NCBI GenBank assembly: GCA_025558095.1
Contig: JAIVFI010000010.1
Location: forward strand, 248,001 to 312,000
Reading direction: 5' to 3'
Source of the DNA: Hyaloraphidium curvatum
Lineage: Eukaryota; Monoblepharomycota; Hyaloraphidiomycetes; Hyaloraphidiales; Hyaloraphidiaceae
Length of the DNA stretch: 64,000 nt
The number at the start of each line of letters is the position of its first letter. The stretch's first letter is position 1. Made by a program: the position numbers and the translations under genes. The notes beneath the pieces are model-generated. The model was not told where the DNA came from and did not search any database. It saw only the letters and a list, made by a program, of their open reading frames with translations. Positions 11,536 through 20,366 of the stretch are shown in pieces.

Positions 11536-12144
11536 CTCGACCGCCTCCATGTACTTCTCCCTGTCCAGGGGCACCCCGCTCCCGCCCTCGGCCTTCCCCA
11601 GCGCATTCCGCATCATCGTGATCGGCGTCATGCTCAATTCTTTGTCCTCGAGCTGGCCTTTCACGGAAATGATGCCCCAGGGACGGTCGCTCGACGGCGG
11701 ATCCATGCCCATGGCCTCGCACTCCTCCACGATCTGCTCCCGCGAGTAGAGGATGACGTCCAGCCACGTCGCCTCGGGCGGCTCGAACCGCGTCCGGTCG
11801 ATGTACTGCACCAGCACGGGGAGCTCCTTCGGCGTCCGCGCCTCGTACCCGCTCTCCACCAGACCGCGGTTCTCCTCCGTCAGCGGCGCGTACCCGCACC
11901 GCAGCCCGGGCACGAAGTTCCGCACGAAAATGTGCTTGCAGAAGGGCGCGTAGCCGTCTACCAGCGGCGCCCCCGCGGCGTGGAGCTCGTTCACTTTGGC
12001 CTCGAACGCGGCGGGGTCGTAGGGGATTCGCGTGCCCGTATAGGTCGGATCGTTGAATTGGCGGAGGCAGAACGCGTCCAGGAAGAGCTGGGGGGCGGAC
12101 ATGGTCCTCTTGATCGCTCTGGACGCGTGGCGGGCTGCGAGCAT
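11506..12144 (-). CDS. DUF3228 family protein
   Basis: A single exon of 212 codons. The pattern QLFLDAFCLRQFNDP, YTGTRIPYDP, FEAKVNELHA, LVDGYAPFCKHIFVRNF, RTPKELPVLVQYI and PPEATWLDVILYSREQI is that of the DUF3228 family, which occurs in bacteria, algae and some fungi and whose function is unknown to me. The conserved Gly-Tyr-Ala-Pro-Phe-Cys-Lys-His stretch is intact. ATG at 12144 adds a short basic leader; ATG at 12102 (MSAPQLF) is an equally possible start, and the leader could be a weak mitochondrial signal. There are no introns. Confidence 0.8.
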   Translation of the reverse strand: MLAARHASRAIKRTMSAPQLFLDAFCLRQFNDPTYTGTRIPYDPAAFEAKVNELHAAGAPLVDGYAPFCKHIFVRNFVPGLRCGYAPLTEENRGLVESGYEARTPKELPVLVQYIDRTRFEPPEATWLDVILYSREQIVEECEAMGMDPPSSDRPWGIISVKGQLEDKELSMTPITMMRNALGKAEGGSGVPLDREKYMEAVEFWRRNVPIK

Positions 12145-12290
12145 GTCGCGCCGTAAACAGCGTGACGCACGATCGGAGGCGGTATCGCAGATAATCGAGT
12201 GACTGCCATCACCATCAGCCGCTTGAATACTCTGCTAGAAGGTGGGCATGCAGCCGTGCCCCTAGCTTGCGATCGCCTGAGCCCTGAACG

Positions 12291-13589
12291 CTAGAACCTC
12301 GCCTTCGTCCCGGCGACGATCCAGCCCCTTAGCACCACGCCGCTCACCGTCTCCTCGAACGGCATACCCCCGGCGACCTCGCCGACCCCCGGCCCCGCGA
12401 GAATCCTGACCGATCCCGGTGTGCCCAGCTCGCCGGCGAGCTTGGAAGCGAGGTTCACCGCGCCGCCCGAGACGACGGTGCCCCCCGGGGCGCGGGAAGG
12501 GAGCACGAGGATGTCGCCCTGGGCGATGCCGATCGAGGGCGGGCCGAAGGAGGTGTGGAGGGCGGTTAGGGTGCGGGAGAGTGAGAGCGCGGCGGGGATC
12601 GATGGGGCGAGGAGGAGCGCCGCGCCCGAGGCGTTCTCGACGACCGTGCAGCCGGGGACGGAAGCGGTCGCGTGGGCAACGAGGTCCGCGGCGGCTGCTT
12701 GCAGAACAAGGGTGTCGAGGATCTGCGAGGGCCGGCCGGTCGCGCGGAGCCGGAACTCGACCATCACCACCGTGCATGGGTGGGCGTAGCCGCGCGAGAG
12801 AGACTCGAGCAGCGCTTGGCGGGAGGTCGCCGGGGCTCGCTGCAGGGTGCCGAGCTGCTCGTAGACGGAGTGCGAAAAGGGCACTGGCGGGTAGTGTTCC
12901 TCGGCCCCTGCCTCTTCGCGATCGGCGACAACTGGCGACGACACGCCAATGCTGTCGACCGGTGTCCGCGGGGTGACAGTATAAACCTCGAATACTTTCG
13001 GAACCAGGTCCTCCCTCTTTGCAAACGCGAACGAATCGCGCCCGCCCGGATCCATCGCGTCGAGCGCTGCCCTTGTGACCAGGGTCTCGCCGCCCGAGGT
13101 GCATTCCTCGGCCAGGTGCGAGACCGTTTCCGCGTCGCCCCCGTAAAGTACACCTCCGATGGAAAAGAAGTCCCCGCAGTGAATGCAGACGCCAATGGAA
13201 ATCCCGCCGGCGCGCCGCGCGTGGGCTTCTAGGGCGGCGCGGACGGCGTCGACCACGGGCACCGTCCGCGGGTAGAAGAGCACCGTGTTGTCCGCCTCCC
13301 AGGCGGCGCCGTCCAGCGGGACGCTGCCGTAGGAAAGGCCCAGCGAGTGCACGGACGCCTTCATCTCGGTCAGCGCGGCCAGCACTTCCAGCGGCCCGCG
13401 CGCGGCGCTCAGCCGCGAGAGCCCCGCAGAGTCGCTTGCAGCAACCGTGCCGGATAGTTTGAATGGCGCCAGCAGCTGCGAGGCGCGTTCGTCTGTCCGG
13501 GACCCGCTTTGCCACGCGGAGATCAAATCCGGCGGGGCACCGTGTCCTGCCTCGCGCCGGTCGTACAGCGCCGGGGCCGACGCCGCCAT
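12291..13589 (-). CDS. protein with two degenerate nucleotide-cyclase domains
   Basis: A single exon of about 432 residues from the first ATG at 13589; the frame is open further upstream without an ATG. The N-terminal half carries a class III cyclase-like core: GISIGVCIHCGDFF, then LYGGDAETVSHLAEECTSGG and ETLVTRAAL. The C-terminal half repeats it: GIAQGDILVLPS, then VVSGGAVNLASKLAGELGTPGSVRIL. These are the segments that in adenylate/guanylate cyclases read GIGxxxGxV and GxxVNxASRL. The two metal-binding aspartates are not clearly placed in either half, so catalysis is doubtful. It may be a pseudo-cyclase or an internally paired cyclase; I cannot separate these by eye. Confidence 0.6.
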   Translation of the reverse strand: MAASAPALYDRREAGHGAPPDLISAWQSGSRTDERASQLLAPFKLSGTVAASDSAGLSRLSAARGPLEVLAALTEMKASVHSLGLSYGSVPLDGAAWEADNTVLFYPRTVPVVDAVRAALEAHARRAGGISIGVCIHCGDFFSIGGVLYGGDAETVSHLAEECTSGGETLVTRAALDAMDPGGRDSFAFAKREDLVPKVFEVYTVTPRTPVDSIGVSSPVVADREEAGAEEHYPPVPFSHSVYEQLGTLQRAPATSRQALLESLSRGYAHPCTVVMVEFRLRATGRPSQILDTLVLQAAAADLVAHATASVPGCTVVENASGAALLLAPSIPAALSLSRTLTALHTSFGPPSIGIAQGDILVLPSRAPGGTVVSGGAVNLASKLAGELGTPGSVRILAGPGVGEVAGGMPFEETVSGVVLRGWIVAGTKARF

Positions 13590-13828
13590 CGGTTGCTGGC
13601 AAAATTGGCAATCTTTGGAAGGTGCGCTCAAGACCCTCCGAAGTCACAGGCGCGTTTGCGTCGGCGAAGGCGGGCGCGTATAAACAAGGCGACGCGATCG
13701 AGCCGATCGCGTAACTACTCCGACACCTTTATTACTCCCCCAGACTGCGGCCCCGGCGCGTCGCCGTCTTCAGTCCCAAGGCGTACGATAAGCGGATCGT
13801 GCACGCTGCGACAGCGAGTCAGGCCGGC
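13590..13828. promoter_or_regulatory. shared divergent promoter region
   Basis: 239 bp separate the two start codons of divergent genes. A nearly symmetric TATA-like box, gtataaac, lies at about 13678 and could serve either strand. This is an inference from spacing and sequence only. Confidence 0.4.
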
Positions 13829-14946
13829 ATGGCCTCCGGACCGCATCCGGACATTCCGATCATCGATATCTCGCCCTTCCTTTCCCCGAACTCTCCTTCC
13901 GGGGTCCTGGACGCCGTCGCCGCCCAATGGGACGCGGCCTTTAAAGCGTCTGGATTCGCGATTCTGACGGGCCACGGAGTGCCCCCTTCGGCGTTCGAGG
14001 AGCTGGAACGCGACGCCCGCGCCTTCTTTGCGCTTCACGCGGAGGTCAAGGCGGAGCACTTCCATGGCGCTTATGGGAACGACTCTGGTGGATACACACC
14101 GCCTGGAATCGAGGCGGTAGGGCGGTCGCTTGCGGACGGCAAGGCCAGGCCGGACCCGGTGGAGAACTTTGCCTTTCGGGGGATGCCCGCCGATTACCGT
14201 GGGAAGGACGGGAAGCCCGCGGCGCCGTTTCCGACGGCGCAGAGCTATGCGGAGAGGATGGAGGCGCTGCTCAAGGTGCTGCACAGGATAACGGCGCGCT
14301 CGCTCGGACTGTCGGACGCGTCATTCTTTGACAAGTTCTTTGGGGACCCAACTGGGGCAGATAAAAACGGCAATGCTTTGCGAATCGCCTTCTATCCTGC
14401 TCCGGCCGACCTTGCACCGGAACTCGAGCTCGGAGAGGAGCGATACGGTGGTGAGCACCTAACTCGGGCACTTCCACGCGCAAAGCATCTCATTTTCGCC
14501 AAGCCCACACCGATTATCAGACCTGGACGATATTGCGCCCTGATCCACGGGACTGGGAGCCGGTCGCTCCGCCCGAAAGCGGTAAGGTCCGCACACGCGG
14601 GGGCCTCGAGGTCTTTCTAGAGGATTCGAAGGACTGGGTCCCCGTTGTGCTCCCTCCCGATGCTCTGGTTGTCAATGCTGGCGACCTATGCGAGGTCTGG
14701 ACGGACGACAGGTGGCATTCTGGGCTACACCGCGTGGCGGGGATGGGCACGCCGTGCGACGTCGGGAGGGCGGCGGAACTCTGGAAGGGGCCGGATAAAG
14801 GGGAGGGCAGGCTCGCGCTGGTCTACTTCACCGGCCCGCTGGACAAGGCGGTGATTGAGCCGCTGCCGGGGGTAGGCAAGGGGACGAGGAAGGCGGTGAC
14901 GGCGGGAGAGCACCTCCGCAGAAAGCTGGGAATAACCAATGTTTGA
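13829..14946 (+). CDS. 2-oxoglutarate/Fe(II) dioxygenase, isopenicillin-N-synthase type
   Basis: Two exons (13829-14450, 14504-14946) encode about 354 residues. The N-terminal DIOX_N part starts with IPIIDISPFL and contains AAFKASGFAILTGHGVP. The intron falls just before the iron-binding motif: after splicing the sequence reads RYGAHTDYQTWTIL (His-x-Asp), with the distal histidine in RWHSGLHRV and a 2OG-binding Arg near RLALVYFTGP. All three iron ligands are therefore present and the enzyme should be active. Such proteins in fungi act on secondary metabolites, gibberellin-like or amino acid substrates; the true substrate is unknown. ATG at 13829 is the first in frame. Confidence 0.9.
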
Positions 14947-14999
14947 TTGACGAAGTGAACTGAATCGATTGGTACAACTAGTCTGAGTTTGCGAATAAG

Positions 15000-15180
15000 A
15001 CCTCAAAGGGTATCGACGAAAGAGTCTGCGGGAATCGACATAAAGCGAAACGACTTCAACGCGGTATCGATCTGGTAAAGTCTGAATCTGAGAAAGAGTC
15101 CAACAGGGTATCGTCCGAGAATGCGAGAGTCTGACGGGGTATCGTTCTTGTGTTCGCGAGAGAGTCTGACAGGGATCGCA
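15000..15180. repeat. imperfect direct repeats in a 3' intergenic region
   Basis: About six diverged copies of a core like gagtctgacagggtatcg follow one another, with the final tatcg/atcg at about 15011, 15033, 15065, 15109, 15140 and 15174. The spacing is irregular (21-44 nt). The array fills the gap between two convergent gene ends (14946 and 15190). Confidence 0.6.
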
Positions 15181-15189
15181 AGGTGATGC

Positions 15190-16484
15190 TCAGAACGGGC
15201 AGCCGCGCCATTCTTCGCCGTCCACGAGGCCATCCGCGATGGTGAGGCGCTTGGGCTCGATCTCCACTTGCATGTCGTTGGCACGGGCCAGTTCGAACTC
15301 GTGGATGTAGATGCGGAGCTGGCAGAGCAGCACGTAGCCGTCCTCAACGGTCCGTACGTCGAGGTAGTCGTTGGAGACGGTGAACGGGAAAGACGTCGGG
15401 GCGTTGGTCAGGAGCAGCGCGGACGGAGGCGGGTCCTCGTCGACGTAGTCGTCGTCGAACTCGGGCTGCAGCTGCACGGCGGCCTTGATACGCGCGGAGC
15501 GGATGCGACTGTCGTCGAGCACCACGGCGGCCATCGCGGATTGCCCCATCAGCCAGACCTGGAAGCGGAACTTGATTCCTCCGACAAAGACGGCCTTGGG
15601 CTCGAGGTCGATCCGGTTGGCGGCGGGCAGGTCCACTGCGGGCAGCTCGAGCTCGAAGGTGTTGCACAGGTACGACCGTTCGCCTTCTTTGGGGATTGAA
15701 AGGAACGAGATGGCGTATGCCAGGTGCTCCGCGGCGGCTGCGTCCATGTGCGCTTGGAGGTCGCGGCTTTTGCACTTCCAGTTCAGGTTAGACGACACCT
15801 AAGCCAAGATTTCCCACAGTACCCACTTTGTGCGAGCAGCCGGGAAAGGAACACGGAACTATCCTGTGCGGGCATTCGTTGCGGTGCTGGGCGAGGAGCT
15901 GCCGCGCGAAGAAGTTGTTGCAGCCTTCGATGTCGCACGCGAGCAAGGTCTCCGGGCAAACGTCGGCCTTGTGGTGCTGCAAACGGCACGTTATGATCTG
16001 CGGCGTGCAAAGCGGCATTGATCCGTACCTGCATGTTGTCGGGAGGTCTCACGACGGTGTCGCAGTCCTCGCACCGCGCCTTGGTGCACCTTGTCTGGTA
16101 GTGCTCGTCGAAATGGCCCACCGTCGCCTTCCTGCCGCTCTCGAGCGGGCAAGGAATGTTCGGCACTTTCATGTAGCGGCGATAGAGGAGCACCTTCGTC
16201 GCCAGGTCGAGAACCTGCTGAAGGTTGCAAGGCCTGCGGCAGACGGGGCACGCAGTCCCGCCGCGGCGGATAGCGCCCGTAATGCATTCGCGGCAGAAGA
16301 AGTGGCTGCAGGCCTCCAGAATGACGGGCTCCATGTGGGGGAGGACGAAGTCCATGCAGATGGAGCACTCGTGGTCCCGTCGGGCCTTCGCACCCGCGCT
16401 CTCGCGTCCGGCCGCCGCGGCAGGCGGTCCAGCGCTCAGCGCGGCGTTCGCCATCGCGGGAAGCGGCTGCGCAACGCTCGCCAT
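15190..16484 (-). CDS. RING finger / TRAF-type zinc finger protein A
   Basis: Three exons (16484-16053, 15997-15827, 15774-15190) give 395 residues. A RING-HC finger begins at residue 40 (CSIC, then CSHFFCREC and CPVC). TRAF-type zinc fingers follow (CTKARCEDCDTV, CRLQHHKADVCPE, CDIEGCNNFF, HRNECPHR, FPGCSHKC). The C-terminal 190 residues form a beta-rich domain with the pattern VGGIKFRFQVWLMG and LDDSRIRSARIK, shared with the two genes to the right and possibly MATH-like. The short second intron (42 nt) has a good ctaac branch site; it was chosen because the spliced reading HKCKSRDLQAHM restores a TRAF finger. It is probably an E3 ubiquitin ligase. Unlike its neighbours it lacks a coiled coil. 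Confidence 0.82.
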
Positions 16485-16632
16485 TGCTGAGCAGCTCTGT
16501 TCGCGCGCTCGCTACAAAGACTCGCGCGCGAGAGGGCGGCGGGGATCACGGTCGAGGCGGCCTCTTTCCCACTCACCCCCGGAACCGCCCCTCAGCGCTC
16601 GAGGGCGGCGAGGCCGAGGCACGGAACGCGCG

Positions 16633-18278
16633 ATGCTGACGTCCGACGACGACCAGAGGGACGCGCGCTTCGAGAGGGCCGAACATGCGCAGTTCGAGTG
16701 CGCCGCGTGCCACCGCTTCTGCTTCCCGCACCTGGACCCGCGAATCGTCGATGTTGCCGACTGCTACCACCTGCTATGCGGCGTGTGCGTGGACCGCGCG
16801 CTGGCCGGCGAAGGACCCAGCCGCAGTTGCCCCGATTGCTCCGCGCGCTTCTCCGCCAGGGACGTGAAGCCGCTCGATCACGACATAGCAAACTGGAGGC
16901 TGCTGCTCGGCACCTTGCACGGCTGTCCGCTCGGGTGCGGCTACAAGGGCGACGTGCAGAACATCGAGGCTCACCTCCTCACTTGCCCGAAAACGCGGTG
17001 CGACCTGTGTGGAATCACCGTCGCGGTCCCGAGGACCGTGGAGGAGCACCAGCAGAATGCCTGCCCGAGGTTTCGCGTACAGTGCAAGCATGCAGGCTGT
17101 CTGGCATCGCTGCCACGCGAGACGGTCGAGACGCACGACATGTTCTGCGACTTCAAGGTCGTCGAGTGCAGGTCGCCCGGCTGCAAGCACAAGGTACCCT
17201 GGAGAGCTGGTGCGGTCTTTGCATGCTGACGCGTCCCTCAGTGTCCGAGGAAAGACTTGAAGGAGCACGAGAAATCGGCCGCGCTCGAGCACGTCAAGCT
17301 GGCCACGGGACTCTTGCACAAAGCCGAAAACGAGGTAGCTGTCGTCATTGCCCTACTGGGAGATCCGTTCACGTGAATTGCTTTTAGGTCTCGCGCATCA
17401 CGAGCCAGATGGCGCTGAAGACGGAAGACAACCTCCGGCTGACCCGTCAGAATGCGACTCTGGCTCCCATGCAGGCGGAGGTGAAGCGCCTCAGCGATCT
17501 CCTGAAGACGAGCGAGAACACGGTGGGATATCTCACTGAGAAAATGCAGAACGCGGAGCGCACACGGGTGGATTCGCAGCGGGTCGAGGCGGCGCTGCGG
17601 GCCTCGCTGTCGGCGAAAGACGCAGAGATCGCGCGGCTCTTGTCGTCCGTCAAGCTGCACGAATCGGATGCCAAGGTCAAGGATGCCGAGATCGCGAACC
17701 AGCAGGCTGAGCTGGACCGGATCAGCGACGAGCTGCAACGTCTGCGTCCTCCCTCGGTGCCCGCTGCAATACGTGCCGATTCCAGCTACTCTGCGATTGG
17801 GAGCGTCGAGTTCTCGGTTCCGCACGGTTTCGGCCCTCCAACTGGTTCGCAGACTGCTGATCCGAACTGGAGCCTCTGCTTCCCTTCCAAGCCTATCCTC
17901 GTTGGCCCCATCGAGCTCCTGGCTCATGCTCGCGTGACGCATGCCGGGTTGGGCGTGGGTTTCGGCTTGGCAGACGCTCGGGTGCATCACATCAAGGCAG
18001 TCATTGCCCAAAGCTTGCTCCACAGCCCATCTCAACACCGCGTTGCGTCAACTCAGGTGCTCCACCACAGCGGCTCTTGGATTCCCGACATTCTGCATCC
18101 CGCTACCTCTGGAAGCATCTTCGACCCGGGCTGCCCCATCATTTCCAGCAGCGCTGAGAACGCGGAGAAGCACATCGTTGTTTCGTTCCATATTTCGACG
18201 CTGCGGATCGTGCTCAAAGGCAGCGAAGGCGCCGACGCCCCTTCGCGGACCGCTCGGCTTCCGAGGATCGCGAACTGA
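16633..18278 (+). CDS. RING finger / TRAF-type zinc finger protein B
   Basis: Three exons (16633-17193, 17242-17334, 17388-18278) encode 514 residues. The RING-HC finger starts at Cys23 (CAAC, then CYHLLCGVC and CPDC). TRAF zinc fingers follow, then a coiled coil (about residues 190-330), then the C-terminal domain with VGPIELLAHARVTHAGLGVG and ADARVHHIKA. It is a close paralogue of the protein encoded at 20367-22186, with the same exon boundary after the last finger. The C-terminal 20 residues differ from that paralogue's, which suggests a frame change near the end. It is divergent from RING protein A, with only 148 bp between start codons. Ubiquitin ligase activity is inferred from the intact RING. 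Confidence 0.85.
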
Positions 18279-18656
18279 CTGCGGAGGAGCGCATCCGCCA
18301 CAAGACCGTCGCAGAGCTTTTGCGACGCGCATGATGTCATCTTTACCTCTCTCCTTCGCACCTCTTGCACGGCCTGATGCACGATCAGGAACCTGTCGAC
18401 ACCTAGCCGCAGTCCGGCACCACGACGAGCTCGCTGCGCACTCCGTCGCTGATTGCACACTCAGTCACCACGTTCGCGATGTTTCGACTTCGTCTATTCA
18501 CTTTATCTCGTTTCGGGCACTAGTTTAGGTCTGTAAATGCTGATCAATTCAATCCACCACCCCCTATGTTTGGCGGTTGGCTTTGCATGGGAGACGGGCG
18601 GGGGAAGCCACTCCAAAGCTGTCGTCTCTGCCCCATTTCCGCCGACCGAGCCCGCC
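18279..18656. other. intergenic, no gene seen
   Basis: 378 bp of lower-GC sequence between RING protein B and the kelch gene. Presumably 3' UTR and promoter. An in-frame ATG at 18537 could extend the kelch protein but would bury its signal anchor. Confidence 0.5.
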
Positions 18657-20174
18657 ATGGGCAGGCGGCTCAACCTTTTTGTAGCCGCGCTCGCCGCAGC
18701 GGGCGTCGTCGGCTGGCTGCTCGAGCCGCTGGGGAGCGCAAACACCGGCCGCGGCGGGCAACCGTCCCCCGGCGGATCTCTCGCGCACCACAAGCTGGGG
18801 GCGCGCAACGGAGGGCAGCATGCAATTAACGGGGCCTCCGTGTCGTGGAGCCCCGGCTGGTCCGACTTCCCCGGGCCTCCCGGCGGTTCCCTCGAGGGCG
18901 GGGCTGCCTGGTATGGGGGCGAGCTGTGGGTGGCCGGTGGATATCCTTGCGCTCACGGCACGCCGTTCGAAACGGAGAACGTGTGGAAGTACTCGCCAGA
19001 GTCCCGCTCTTGGTCTCCAGGCCCCAAACTGCCGGGGTTCCACGCGCACCACGCATTCAGCACGCTCCAGGAGACCAAGCACGGCCTGGTATTCTTCGGC
19101 GGGGTGAGGCAGCACTTCGACAAGGACAAGGACGGCAACAGGCGCCTGATCAACGACACCGGTGGCCTGCTGGTCATTCCGCCCGGCGCAACGACGTGGG
19201 AGCAGAGGCCTCCCCCTGGCGGCGTTGACATTGGGGGCATGGCCCACTGCACGTCCATGCGCCACGGACCCAATCGCCTGCAGTACTGCCTGTTTGGCTG
19301 CGGCGGCGACTACCTCAACGACACATTCCGGTTTTACTCTTTCGACCCAAACGCGCTGACATTTGACGCGCTGCCGGTGCCGCCAATGCCGACGACCCAC
19401 GCCCCGCTGCTCCTAGATGCCCCTCGCGAGCGCGTGATCATCATTTCAGGCCGGCCAGACAGGACCAAGGACCGCACTGCGCGCACCGAGGTGATGGCGT
19501 ACGAGATCCGGAACCGACGGTGGACGCCGCTCGGCAACATTCCGGACTGGGTCTACGTCTGCGAGGGTCGCGGCTACGTGCAGATTGACGACGGCTCGGC
19601 GGGGGGTAAGCCGACCGCGTTCCTCTTCGGCGGGCAGAACAACGCGGCCACAGAGTTCACGGTGCGCGACCTCTCGTACAGGGTTACTATCGAGGACGAC
19701 GGCTCGCTCAAGTGGGAACCCTGGACGAGGCTCCCCTTTGCCTCGTTCGGCCAGGCAGTCGTGGCCGCCCGGCCCCCCGTGGGCGGAAACGAGGACATGT
19801 CCGGGGGTATGCTGGTGCTGGGCGGCTCCGTCTCGGTCGGCGCGCACTGCACCTCTGCGTCTTTCGTGTACGACGGCTCCCCGGACCCGGCCGTGCAGGC
19901 TTCTGCTCCTCGGCTGCTGGCCCGCGCCGGCACGCCTCCGCGGGTGGTCGCTGCCTTCCTCGGGCCGCACCTGGTGACTGCCAAGCTGCAGAGCCTCCTC
20001 GAATCGGGAGTCGACAGGATCCACATGAACATCCTGCCAGATCTCGGGGTCCCCGAGATGAAGGGCGTGACGCTATCCAAATGGCCTTTGGTTGCCGTCA
20101 TCGACGTTGCGGGCGAGATCAGGACGGTGAGCTGCCCGGTCGACAGCGGATGCCGCTTCTACGGCTTCTTTTAG
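18657..20174 (+). CDS. membrane-anchored or secreted kelch-repeat protein
   Basis: A single exon of 505 residues. The N-terminus MGRRLNLFVAALAAAGVVGW is a signal anchor or signal peptide, and ATG 18657 has a strong context (cgccatgg). The body holds about six kelch blades, seen as hydrophobic stretches ending in Gly-Gly: LWVAGGY, GLVFFGGV, CLFGCGGDY, VIIISGR, AFLFGGQN and MLVLGGS, each followed by a tryptophan or tyrosine strand. Cysteines are paired as expected for an extracellular beta-propeller, and NDT sequons occur twice. Related propellers in fungi belong to galactose-oxidase-like families, but I see no copper-binding residues and assign no enzyme activity. It sits between two RING/TRAF paralogues, apparently as an insertion into the cluster. 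Confidence 0.8.
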   Translation: MGRRLNLFVAALAAAGVVGWLLEPLGSANTGRGGQPSPGGSLAHHKLGARNGGQHAINGASVSWSPGWSDFPGPPGGSLEGGAAWYGGELWVAGGYPCAHGTPFETENVWKYSPESRSWSPGPKLPGFHAHHAFSTLQETKHGLVFFGGVRQHFDKDKDGNRRLINDTGGLLVIPPGATTWEQRPPPGGVDIGGMAHCTSMRHGPNRLQYCLFGCGGDYLNDTFRFYSFDPNALTFDALPVPPMPTTHAPLLLDAPRERVIIISGRPDRTKDRTARTEVMAYEIRNRRWTPLGNIPDWVYVCEGRGYVQIDDGSAGGKPTAFLFGGQNNAATEFTVRDLSYRVTIEDDGSLKWEPWTRLPFASFGQAVVAARPPVGGNEDMSGGMLVLGGSVSVGAHCTSASFVYDGSPDPAVQASAPRLLARAGTPPRVVAAFLGPHLVTAKLQSLLESGVDRIHMNILPDLGVPEMKGVTLSKWPLVAVIDVAGEIRTVSCPVDSGCRFYGFF

Positions 20175-20366
20175 GAGGTGCATTTGTAAGAACAAAGGCT
20201 TTCCAAGCGTCTGTACAGCGCGAAGGGAAGTAGAGTGAAGGGTGGGCACCGGCGCACTGTTCGGGGTGTATTAATGGTGGCCAAGGTCCCGGCCCTCCAA
20301 GAGTTGTTCGCACGCACCTCACCGCGTTCGGCTCGAAGGCCGCTGGGTCGAAGCGGAAGACGCACG

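Noticed and set aside
15799-15826. A 28-nt intron in RING protein A
   Set aside because: Too short. Extending to the next acceptor (15775) gives 42 nt with a ctaac branch site and restores a TRAF finger.
15998-16028. A 31-nt intron in RING protein A
   Set aside because: The donor at 16052 gives a normal 57-nt intron and a better family match (CEDCDTVIITCRLQHH).
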